In this document: positions 8,220 to 15,590 of the stretch, one piece after another
Position numbering within the stretch: the stretch's first letter is position 1
How the letters are laid out: the number at the start of each line of letters is the position of its first letter
Origin: G965197675 sp965197675
GTDB taxonomy: Bacteria > Chloroflexota > Dehalococcoidia > Plut-88900
NCBI GenBank assembly: GCA_965197675.1
Contig: OZ240221.1
Coordinates: 1,302,001-1,366,000, forward strand
Reading direction: 5' to 3'
DNA: 64,000 bases
Made by a program: the position numbers and the translations under genes
The notes under the pieces: model-generated
The model's database searches: none
Seen by the model: the letters and a program-made list of their open reading frames with translations, nothing else
Told to the model about the DNA's origin: nothing

Positions 8220-9698
8220 TTGAAGACGTTGATTAATGGCGGATACGTGGTGGGCTATGATGGGCGAGAGCACAAAATCCTTCGAGATGGCCAGGTTGTC
8301 TTCGAAGGGGATCGTGTTGTTTTCGTCGGCAGGTCCTATCCGCACCCAGTGGACCGAACCATCGAAGCCAAGGGCAAGCTGATCACTCCTGGTTTCATCA
8401 ATGCTCACGTACATGCCTCGAGTACAGCGGCCGAAAAGCTGATATCGGATGCGGGACGCAGTGACCTTCTTAACAGTGGATTCCTTAACTACGTACCGGT
8501 AAAAGGCAAAGTTGACCGATTCAGCCTGTTGGATTTAGAGCGGCCAGACGTGGCTGGAGTCTATTCACTGGTCAACTTCCTAACCAGCGGCTGCACCACC
8601 ATCGTCGAGATAGGCGGTGAGCTAGGAGGTGTAGGGGGCATAGATAAGTTTGCTGAAAGCTGTGGAGAGCTCGGCATCAGGGCCTATCTATCTCCAGGCT
8701 ATAGTGCTGGACACTGGTATTACGATTCTGACTACAGGGTAGCGCGTTACTGGGACGAAGAGGCAGCCCTAGCTGGCTTGAAAAAGGCTAGGGATTTTAT
8801 CGGCAGGTATGATGGCGCCTACGATGGAAGGATCAAGGGAATGCTTTTTCCTCTCGAAGCAGCTACGTGTACCCCTAAGCTGCTTCGAGAGACTCGTAGA
8901 GCTGCCAATGAGCTTGGAGTGGGTATAAGTATCCATGTCTCCGAGAGTCTGCTGGAGTTCTACGATATGGTCGATACCTATGGCGCTACCCCTGTCGAGT
9001 ATCTTTCGAACAATGAGCTCCTGGGGCTGGACGTGATCCTAGGCCACTGCTTATTCATCAGCGGTCACAGCTCCACTGTATACTCTGGGGGCAGAGACCT
9101 AGAGTTGCTGGCGGAATCAGGGTGCACAGTGGCCCATTCCCCCCTGGTGTTCGCTCGGCGAGGAATGGCCTTGGAGTCCTATGATCGCTACCTGAAGGCC
9201 GGGGTAAATATGGCTATGGGTACAGACTCCTACCCTCAAGACCTCATCAGCGAGATGCGTCTGGCCTCACTGATATGCAAGATCGTGGAGAAGGACTTCA
9301 CAGTGGGTAGTGCTCGAGATATCTTCAACTCCGCTACCCTGGGAGGCGCTAAAGCTATTGGCAGAGACGACCTAGGAAGACTATCGACCGGAGCCAAAGC
9401 CGATATACTAATCATCGACTTGACTAAGCCCAGAACGGGTGGCGTTTGGGACCCCATAAGGAGCCTTATCAACTCCGCTGTAGGAAATGATGTAGAGATG
9501 GTTATCATCGACGGCAGGACAGTTGTGGAAGATGGTCAGGTAGTGGGAGTTGACCAAAATGAGCTAATGGAGCAAGTTCAGGAGCAGTCTGAGAGAATCT
9601 GGGACACCTTCTCCCAATACGACTGGCAGGGGCGAAGTATTGACCAAGCTTTTCCTCCCTCCTTCGAGTTTGTGGAGGATTTATCCAGTGAGGTGTAG
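8220..9698 (+). CDS. Amidohydrolase (ATZ/TRZ-like metal-dependent hydrolase)
   Basis: A 492-residue amidohydrolase-superfamily enzyme with a TIM barrel. Metal ligands are visible as HVHASS (HxH motif) near residue 63, the His in ISIHVSES, the His in ILGHCLF, and the Asp in MGTDSYPQD. The small beta-sandwich typical of deaminases and chlorohydrolases is formed by the N- and C-termini (ITPGFINAH; GAKADILIIDL). It starts at TTG 8220 because no in-frame ATG lies upstream before a stop, and GGATGGAG sits just before it. It is followed 9 bases later by an amidase, suggesting stepwise breakdown of an amide or N-heterocyclic compound; that pathway is inferred. Confidence 0.85.
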   Translation: MKTLINGGYVVGYDGREHKILRDGQVVFEGDRVVFVGRSYPHPVDRTIEAKGKLITPGFINAHVHASSTAAEKLISDAGRSDLLNSGFLNYVPVKGKVDRFSLLDLERPDVAGVYSLVNFLTSGCTTIVEIGGELGGVGGIDKFAESCGELGIRAYLSPGYSAGHWYYDSDYRVARYWDEEAALAGLKKARDFIGRYDGAYDGRIKGMLFPLEAATCTPKLLRETRRAANELGVGISIHVSESLLEFYDMVDTYGATPVEYLSNNELLGLDVILGHCLFISGHSSTVYSGGRDLELLAESGCTVAHSPLVFARRGMALESYDRYLKAGVNMAMGTDSYPQDLISEMRLASLICKIVEKDFTVGSARDIFNSATLGGAKAIGRDDLGRLSTGAKADILIIDLTKPRTGGVWDPIRSLINSAVGNDVEMVIIDGRTVVEDGQVVGVDQNELMEQVQEQSERIWDTFSQYDWQGRSIDQAFPPSFEFVEDLSSEV

Positions 9699-9707
9699 AT
9701 TCTGACT

Positions 9708-11138
9708 ATGAACAGCATGGGCGATGATCTAGCCTTCGCGCCGGCGTGGCAGGTACGAGAGCAGATAGCCTCCAAGGAAATCTCGCCTCTAGAGTTAGTG
9801 GACCTATTTCTCGACCGCATAGAGACCCTCAATCCCAAACTGAACGCGTATCTCAAGGTGACTTCAGAAGAGGCTAGGATACAGGCCGCTGCGGCCGAAA
9901 AGGCCGTCATAAGGGGCGACGAGCTAGGCCTGTTGCATGGAGTACCCGTCTCCATCAAAGATCTAGAGGCTACCAAGGGTATCCCTACCACCTTTGGGTC
10001 TGCTGTGTTCAAAGGGTATGTCCCCAATGAGGATTCGTTAGTGGTGGAGCGTATTCGACAGGCCGGAGCCATAGTTCTGGGTAAGAGCAACACTCCTGAG
10101 TTTGGTCTGTCCGGCGCCAATGAGAACTTGCTTGGCGATGCCTGTCGTAATCCCTGGAATCCGGGGAGGACCAGCGGGGGGTCCAGTGGGGGAGCTGGAG
10201 CAGCCTTGGCTGCCGGGCTGTGCTCGTTGGCCAGTGGCAGCGATGGAGGAGGCTCCATTCGCATTCCATCCAGCTTCTGTGGTGTCTTCGGCATAAAACC
10301 CACACAGTGGAGAGTGCCCAGATACGGAGGTGTCAGGGATGCCAAGCCGCCTGCCAACCAGTTCTCTCAGTCGGGACCAATAGCCAGATCGGTGAAGGAT
10401 GCGGCCATTCTGCTTCAGGTCCTCTCAGGCCACGACTCAAGAGACCCATTGTCTCTCCGAGGAGAGGTGCCCGATTTCGTCTCTGGGCTGGAATCAGGAG
10501 TAAGGGAGCTTAGATTAGGCTGGAGCCCAGATTTCGGTTACGCCGCGGTAGACCCGGAGGTTGTGGAGTTGACTTCGGCTGCGGCGATGCGTTTCGAACA
10601 GTTGGGATGCGAAGTGGAGGAGGCAAGAGTGGACCTGGAAGACCCCTTCCCTGCCTTCTGGACCATATTCTCCACCACCTCCTATACCGCCTATGGCTAC
10701 CTTCTAGACGAACATGCAGAGGAGCTCACCGACTATACCCGATACGCCATGGAACAGGCCATGCTGATGACCGCCGCCGACTACTCCAGGGGCTTGTATA
10801 CTGTCCATACCATTCAAGCCAAGTTCAGCGACTTGCTGAAGAGGTACGACCTGCTGCTGAGCCCTACAATGGCTACTGTGGCATTCCCCGTGGGACAGTT
10901 CCCTGAAGTGATAGGTGGCAAGAGTGTGGAGCCATTTTGGGGGTACCTACCCTTTACCTTTCCCATCAACATGAGCGGCCAGACAGCAGCCAGCGTCCCG
11001 TGTGGATTCTCAACCGAAGGGATGCCAGTGGGTTTGCACGTTATCGGGAAGGCCGGAGATGAGGCTACAGTGCTAAAGGCATGCAGAGCCTTCGAGCAGG
11101 CGTTTCCATGGGCGGATACACGGCCCCAAGTAGCCTAA
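9708..11138 (+). CDS. Amidase (amidase-signature family)
   Basis: A 476-residue amidase-signature enzyme using a Ser-cisSer-Lys triad. The lysine is in VPVSIKDLEATKG, the glycine/serine-rich signature is GRTSGGSSGGAGAALA, and the nucleophile region is SGSDGGGSIRIPSSFCG followed by GVFGIKPT. This hydrolyses amides to acids and ammonia. It is GatA-like in length and motifs, but no gatB or gatC is adjacent and it is paired with an amidohydrolase, so a catabolic amidase is more likely than the tRNA amidotransferase subunit. It is close behind the amidohydrolase (9 bases). Confidence 0.86.
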   Translation: MNSMGDDLAFAPAWQVREQIASKEISPLELVDLFLDRIETLNPKLNAYLKVTSEEARIQAAAAEKAVIRGDELGLLHGVPVSIKDLEATKGIPTTFGSAVFKGYVPNEDSLVVERIRQAGAIVLGKSNTPEFGLSGANENLLGDACRNPWNPGRTSGGSSGGAGAALAAGLCSLASGSDGGGSIRIPSSFCGVFGIKPTQWRVPRYGGVRDAKPPANQFSQSGPIARSVKDAAILLQVLSGHDSRDPLSLRGEVPDFVSGLESGVRELRLGWSPDFGYAAVDPEVVELTSAAAMRFEQLGCEVEEARVDLEDPFPAFWTIFSTTSYTAYGYLLDEHAEELTDYTRYAMEQAMLMTAADYSRGLYTVHTIQAKFSDLLKRYDLLLSPTMATVAFPVGQFPEVIGGKSVEPFWGYLPFTFPINMSGQTAASVPCGFSTEGMPVGLHVIGKAGDEATVLKACRAFEQAFPWADTRPQVA

Positions 11139-11167
11139 GGACTCAATCATATTCCTGAGGTTTCGAT

Positions 11168-11743
11168 ATGGTAGAGATTTCACAAGACCGATGCTTCGAG
11201 GAGTCTGAAGGGCCACTGATGAAGCGCTATCATGATGAAGAGTGGGGCACTCCGCTCCACGATGACCGGTTGCTATTCGAGTTCCTTTCTCTGTGTGGCG
11301 TTCAAGCGGGCCTTTCCTGGATCACGATAATGAACAAGAGAGAGAACTTCCGCAAGGCCTTCGATGGTTTTCAGCCAAGTAAGGTAGCTGCCTTCACTGA
11401 TATGGACAGTGAACGCCTTTTGGCTGACTCGGGCATAGTACGAAACCGTTTGAAAATAGACTCGATAATCAACAATGCGCAGCGCGTTCTGGATGTTCAG
11501 ACGAAGTTCGGCACCTTTGACCGGTACAGGTGGCAGTTCACCGACCATAGGACTTTGCGAAGGCCTGGTCTGTACACGTGGAAAGACGTGCCAGCCGAAT
11601 CGGAGGAATCAGGTGCAATGGCCGTAGATCTAAAGAAGAGGGGTTTTAGATTGGTTGGCCCCGTTATCTGCTATGCCTACATGCAGACTATAGGCATGGC
11701 GAATGATCACCTCGCCGGCTGTTTTCGCGCTCCGGAGAGATAG
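11168..11743 (+). CDS. tag: DNA-3-methyladenine glycosylase I, copy 1 (divergent active site)
   Basis: A 191-residue TAG-family base-excision glycosylase that would remove 3-methyladenine from DNA. The zinc ligands of the family are kept: Cys9, His22 (RYHDEEW) and the C-terminal NDHLAGC pair. The active-site loop reads SLCGVQAGLSW, so residue 43 is Cys where Escherichia coli TAG has Glu38, the residue that contacts the methylated base. The next gene retains Glu at the same position. The two genes are separated by 8 bases and are clearly tandem paralogues. Copy 1 may have shifted specificity or reduced activity. Confidence 0.88.
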   Translation: MVEISQDRCFEESEGPLMKRYHDEEWGTPLHDDRLLFEFLSLCGVQAGLSWITIMNKRENFRKAFDGFQPSKVAAFTDMDSERLLADSGIVRNRLKIDSIINNAQRVLDVQTKFGTFDRYRWQFTDHRTLRRPGLYTWKDVPAESEESGAMAVDLKKRGFRLVGPVICYAYMQTIGMANDHLAGCFRAPER

Positions 11744-11751
11744 GGGCGGTC

Positions 11752-12342
11752 ATGGAGGAAAACGACAAAATACGCTGCTTTGGCGGGCCTGAGGACCCCC
11801 TGATGATGGATTACCACGACAAAGAGTGGGGCGTACCTGTCCATGATGGTCGCTTACTGTTCGAGTTTCTGGCATTGGAAGGCGCTCAGGCGGGACTATC
11901 CTGGCAGACGATCCTGAATAAACGGGAGAATTTCCGGAAAGCTTTTCATAACTTCGATCCCGAGAGGGTATCTAAATACACTGATAGCGATAGAAGCCGG
12001 CTCCTGGCCGACGCGGGAATCGTGCGGAACCGGGCCAAGGTGGACGCTATAATCGGTAACGCCCGGCATTTTTGGGAGGTGAGTCAGGAGTTCGGTAGCT
12101 TCGATAAGTACATATGGCAGTTTACTGGGCACAAGACCATACGGAGGCCCGGGGTGCTTACCATGGAAAATCTACCCGCCAAAACCGGGGCGTCTGAGGC
12201 CATGTCCAAGGATCTGAAGAAGAGGGGGTTCAGGTTTGTAGGCCCAACCATCTGCTATGCCTTCATGCAAGCGATAGGCATGGTCAACGACCATCTGACC
12301 GACTGTTTCCTGGCCCCGAAAGATCAACAGCCCGGTGGATAG
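11752..12342 (+). CDS. tag: DNA-3-methyladenine glycosylase I, copy 2
   Basis: A 196-residue TAG-family glycosylase, paralogous to the preceding gene along its whole length. It keeps the zinc ligands (Cys9, His22, and NDHLTDC near the end) and the active-site ALEGAQAGLSW with Glu43, equivalent to Glu38 of the E. coli enzyme, plus the stacking Trp. It is therefore the better candidate for the working 3-methyladenine glycosylase. Its 3' end overlaps the convergent nuclease gene by 19 bases. Confidence 0.92.
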   Translation: MEENDKIRCFGGPEDPLMMDYHDKEWGVPVHDGRLLFEFLALEGAQAGLSWQTILNKRENFRKAFHNFDPERVSKYTDSDRSRLLADAGIVRNRAKVDAIIGNARHFWEVSQEFGSFDKYIWQFTGHKTIRRPGVLTMENLPAKTGASEAMSKDLKKRGFRFVGPTICYAFMQAIGMVNDHLTDCFLAPKDQQPGG

Positions 12343-13601
12343 CTTTTCTGGGAGACCTCTTCACCTGAAGCATCGAAAAGAGCGGCAGTATCGGGTTTGC
12401 TATTGTTCCAGATGGCTTTGCCTGAGCCGAAAGAGAACCCTCCCCACCGGGAATGTATTTCGTTGGTGTACACCCTGATTTCCCTTCCAGGCGCTAAGGA
12501 GAAATTCGGGAATTCAAATGATGGAGACCCGGTCGAGACGTCTTTCAATACCCAGTTCTCTAGGTTCTGTGCCGCGTTGCCAACGTTGACGATTGCCACG
12601 TATTCATCGGTCTCCGATCTGGGCACTGACCCGTCGTAGAAGATACAGATGATAACTACCTGAGATTCGAGGGTTGGGGTAGGAGTTGGGGTGGCCGTTG
12701 GTTGAGGGGTTGGCCTGGGCGTAGCAGTGGGGACCTCCGTTGGCGTTGGGCTGGGTTCGGGGGTCGGGGTGGCTGTTGGTTGAGGGGTTGGCCTGGGCGT
12801 AGCAGTGGGGACCTCCGTTGGCGTTGGGCTGGGTTCGAGGCTTGGGGTGACTGGTGGTGTCGCAGTTGGTAATGAAGTAGGTTCCGGCGTTGCCGCTGGA
12901 CTAGCCGTATCGGTAAAGGGTATTGTTGGTTCGGGAGAGGGGGTTGTATCTGCCACCTGATAATAGCTACATCTCCATAGACCTCTCGCCTCGGACATTG
13001 CTTTGGACTGAAGGCTCAAGTATTGGTCTTTGTTCGAGCTTTCATGCTCTTCGTAGACTCGGGCGTAACCCTCTTCGATCAACTTAGAGTTGAAGTCCTC
13101 TCCATCCATCGTCAGGTACCCCAATAATCGATCATGGGTGTCTCGCTGGTCGGGTTGGTTAATCTCCAGGATGATAGACTTGCCCTTGAGTGTTTGTGTG
13201 GAGAACTGGGCTGCCTTTGTCGCCCACAGATCGAGGCAGTCTGTGTCGGTGATGTCTCCATACTCCCCCATACGGTTAGGACTGAAGATCTCGGGAGTAT
13301 CCACCCCTGCTAGCCGTACTATCTCACGCCAGTTTGAATCGATGATTACTTCTATGGTATCTCCATCTATGATTTGGACTACGGTAGCCGTCAGGGTAGA
13401 ATCCAGATCTACGGGTGTAGTAGTGGAAGGGGGTTCTGGTGTGGAAGCGGGAGGAGAGGTTGGTCGAGCCGCCGGACTTTTTTCTGATGACGTAGAGGTG
13501 GGCGCTGCTTGCTCAGTAAAGGCTGGCTGAGTTTCTCCACAGGCGATTCCCGAAAAGAGGATGGCCGTTAAAGCCAGCCAAACCAATCGAAAACTCGTCA
13601 C
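12324..13601 (-). CDS. Secreted thermonuclease-like lipoprotein with lamin-tail domain
   Basis: A 425-residue exported protein. Residues 1-21 form a lipoprotein-type signal ending SGIAC. A staphylococcal-nuclease domain covers roughly residues 70-215: DGDTIEV, VRLAGVDTPE (Arg and Glu of the active site) and HDRLLGYL (second Arg). A long Pro/Thr linker follows, containing a 26-residue unit (78 bases) repeated almost exactly at 12697-12852. The C-terminus (VVIICIFYDG... to NWVLKD) looks like a lamin-tail domain, common in secreted nucleases. It would degrade extracellular DNA or RNA for nutrients. It converges on and overlaps the second glycosylase gene by 19 bases. Confidence 0.86.
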   Translation of the reverse strand: MTSFRLVWLALTAILFSGIACGETQPAFTEQAAPTSTSSEKSPAARPTSPPASTPEPPSTTTPVDLDSTLTATVVQIIDGDTIEVIIDSNWREIVRLAGVDTPEIFSPNRMGEYGDITDTDCLDLWATKAAQFSTQTLKGKSIILEINQPDQRDTHDRLLGYLTMDGEDFNSKLIEEGYARVYEEHESSNKDQYLSLQSKAMSEARGLWRCSYYQVADTTPSPEPTIPFTDTASPAATPEPTSLPTATPPVTPSLEPSPTPTEVPTATPRPTPQPTATPTPEPSPTPTEVPTATPRPTPQPTATPTPTPTLESQVVIICIFYDGSVPRSETDEYVAIVNVGNAAQNLENWVLKDVSTGSPSFEFPNFSLAPGREIRVYTNEIHSRWGGFSFGSGKAIWNNSKPDTAALFDASGEEVSQKSYPPGC

Positions 13602-13694
13602 CTCTTACCACCCTCTCATCCTCACAAAAGTTCAGAGATTCCTAAATAGTTAGATGGAATCTCGGTTTGCTGGCATTTCTACCGAGCTATTGAG

Positions 13695-14453
13695 TTACTG
13701 GGCTACAAAGCCTCCATCTACTGCCATAGGGTGTCCAACTACGAAGGAAGCATCGTCGGAGCAGAGCCACACCACGGCCTCGGCTATCTCCTCTGGCTGC
13801 CCGATCCTTCCAATGGGATGTTTCTCGATCTCATCTTTGCTGCCCTCTGGATCTATGGCTGCCAGCCGGGCTCCCATGGGAGTATCGATGGCGCCGGGAC
13901 ACACAGAGTTGACCCTGATCCCCTGTTTAGCATATTCGATGGCTGCTGTCTTGGTCAGGCCGTTGACGCCGTGCTTACTGGCGTCATAGGCAGCGTCGCT
14001 GCCTCCGGTGATGCCTAGCCAGGATGAAGTGTTGACTATGGCTCCGCCACCCTGCTTTAGCATCTGAGGAATTTCGTATTTCATGCAGAGCCAGACTCCC
14101 TTCAGGTTGATGTCTATGACCCTGTCCCACTGCTCCTCGGTGTAATCTACGGTGCTGGCCATGGCAGGCTCGATTCCGGCGTTGTTGTGGGCACAGTCCA
14201 GACGGCCGTAAGTTTCCACTGCCTTGTCAACCATCGCCTGCACTTCGTCGGCCTTGGTAACGTCCGCTTTTACAAAGATGACCTCGCCTCCAGTATCCTC
14301 TATCATACGAGCAGTTTCTTGGCCGCCCTTCTCGTCGACGTCCGAGACCACGACTTTGGAACCCTCTCTAGCAAAGGCCAGGGCGGTGGACCTTCCTATC
14401 CCAGAGCTACCACCCGTGACCAGGGCAACCTTACCCTTTAGACTTTCGAGCAT
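13695..14453 (-). CDS. Short-chain dehydrogenase/reductase
   Basis: A 252-residue classical SDR. The NAD(P)-binding TGGSSGIG motif is at residues 13-20, Asp in VVVSDVDE suggests NAD preference, NNAG is at 90-93, and the catalytic Tyr156-x3-Lys160 pair is in YDASK with Ser at 143-144. The C-terminal block GRIGQPEEIAEAVVWLCSDD is typical of glucose-dehydrogenase-like and ketoacyl-reductase-like SDRs. The substrate is not identifiable. Upstream on the same strand lies an unusual leader with a short reading frame and a terminator-like hairpin, which may regulate this gene. Confidence 0.9.
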   Translation of the reverse strand: MLESLKGKVALVTGGSSGIGRSTALAFAREGSKVVVSDVDEKGGQETARMIEDTGGEVIFVKADVTKADEVQAMVDKAVETYGRLDCAHNNAGIEPAMASTVDYTEEQWDRVIDINLKGVWLCMKYEIPQMLKQGGGAIVNTSSWLGITGGSDAAYDASKHGVNGLTKTAAIEYAKQGIRVNSVCPGAIDTPMGARLAAIDPEGSKDEIEKHPIGRIGQPEEIAEAVVWLCSDDASFVVGHPMAVDGGFVAQ

Positions 14454-14600
14454 TTTTCACCTCCAAAGCGAGCTGGTATTAGTCCTATTCTTAGACGTGG
14501 GAATGCGAAACTTTTTCCTTGGGCGAAAACAAAGATACTTGCAGGTCTAACCTGTGTCAATACCTGGACGGGGAACCAGTTCACTCTGCAAGCTCAAAAG

Positions 14601-14660
14601 GAAAACCCCGAAGCGTTTAGATCCTTGATCGTCCCACCGGACTATGTGGGAGCTTCGGGG
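14601..14660 (-). terminator. Terminator-like hairpin in the leader of the SDR gene
   Basis: On the minus strand a perfect 9-bp stem pairs CCCCGAAGC (14660-14652) with GCTTCGGGG (14614-14606). It encloses a second hairpin formed by TCCCAC (14637-14632) and GTGGGA (14651-14646), and is followed directly by TTTTC. It lies 148 bases or more upstream of the SDR start, so it would either end a separate small RNA or act as an attenuator. Confidence 0.6.
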
Positions 14661-14727
14661 TCCAGTGCCTGTTGGGATTCCGTAGCCGGAACACCCACGG
14701 CGCTTATTCTATCGGTTCTGGTGCCGC

Positions 14728-14775
14728 CTACGTTACAAGCACCTCACGAGTCCGTTTACTATCATCTACTTTCAA
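14728..14775 (-). other. Candidate 15-codon leader peptide
   Basis: A very strong ribosome binding site (AAGGAGG, 14789-14783) with ideal 7-base spacing precedes a TTG at 14775. The frame encodes 15 residues, MKVDDSKRTREVLVT, then a TAG stop. A plausible promoter lies upstream on the same strand: TTGCGC (14832-14827), 17 bases, TATAGT (14809-14804). The frame is too short to judge by codon use, but the ribosome binding site is better than those of most full genes here. Together with the downstream hairpin it looks like an attenuation leader or a small peptide gene. Confidence 0.4.
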
Positions 14776-14899
14776 TTGATCACCTCCTTTCTTGCGTAGC
14801 TATACTATACTTGCCTTGCCATGCCTGCGCAATAGAGAAGAAGAGTAATTATAGCCGAGGTTTCTAGCCACGACCTGGGCGGGTCCGATTAGCGGGGTC

Positions 14900-15454
14900 C
14901 TAATGCAGAGTACGTTGCAGGCGCTCCAGCGCCTCTTTCCAATATAGCTTCATCCGCTCGGCCTGTTCCGAGTCGGCGAGTTTGCTGTGCTGAACGACTG
15001 CCTGGCTCTTGGACTCGCCTTTGGGGTAGAAATTCACCTCGAGGCAGGTCTTGGACTCGCTCCAGGTGATCCTCATGGATCTGTTTTCAGTGGCCTTGCG
15101 AACGGTTATGGACTCGGAGAGCCAACCGTTTCTGATCTGAGCATCGCCCCATGATGCATACAACCGCTCTAGAGGAACCAGAAAAGTCTTGCTGACGCTG
15201 ATCTGATAGCCTTCCGGCATCTGATGCTTGTCCCGCATACCGCGGATCTGCTCGTAGCCATTGGCCACCATTTGGCTCCACTATCCCGAGACGTGATGTT
15301 GTGTGTTCAGATACTTGGCAATCTCTGAATGGGTCATACTGGCAGCCCCTGCAGCATCTAGAACTTCACACCACTGCTGCCAGTCCCTGCCTGTCTTCTC
15401 TTGAACAGCGGCATCGCTAATGGGAGGACTATTTTGCGACTTTTTGCGTTCCAT
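14900..15454 (-). pseudogene. DUF4287/SRPBCC-domain gene interrupted by an in-frame amber codon
   Basis: Two open frames in the same reading phase are divided only by a TAG at 15283-15281. The upstream part (start ATG 15454) carries the DUF4287 region VQEKTGRDWQQWCEVLD and ends HHVSG; the downstream part continues WSQMVANGYEQIRG into an SRPBCC/AHSA1-like domain. Relatives of this family read through the junction with a Trp-Trp pair, so the TAG most likely replaced a TGG. No base is gained or lost. It is either a fresh pseudogene, a suppressed codon, or a sequencing/assembly error. The function of the family is unknown; SRPBCC domains bind hydrophobic ligands. Confidence 0.75.
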
Positions 15455-15590
15455 GACAGCCAGCCTGTCGGATGTATACAGGAGTTGCAAGGAGGAGGTC
15501 AAGCATCGTAAGCCTGTAAGCTAGTAGCTGGAAAGGGCGCCAGGTAAATATAGCGGCCTGAGCCGCACTATTGTTCCCAATTCAAGGCTC

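Noticed and set aside
12660..12900. Regular repeats as a possible CRISPR array
   Set aside because: They are 78-base in-frame repeats coding for a Pro/Thr linker; there are no distinct spacers and no cas genes.
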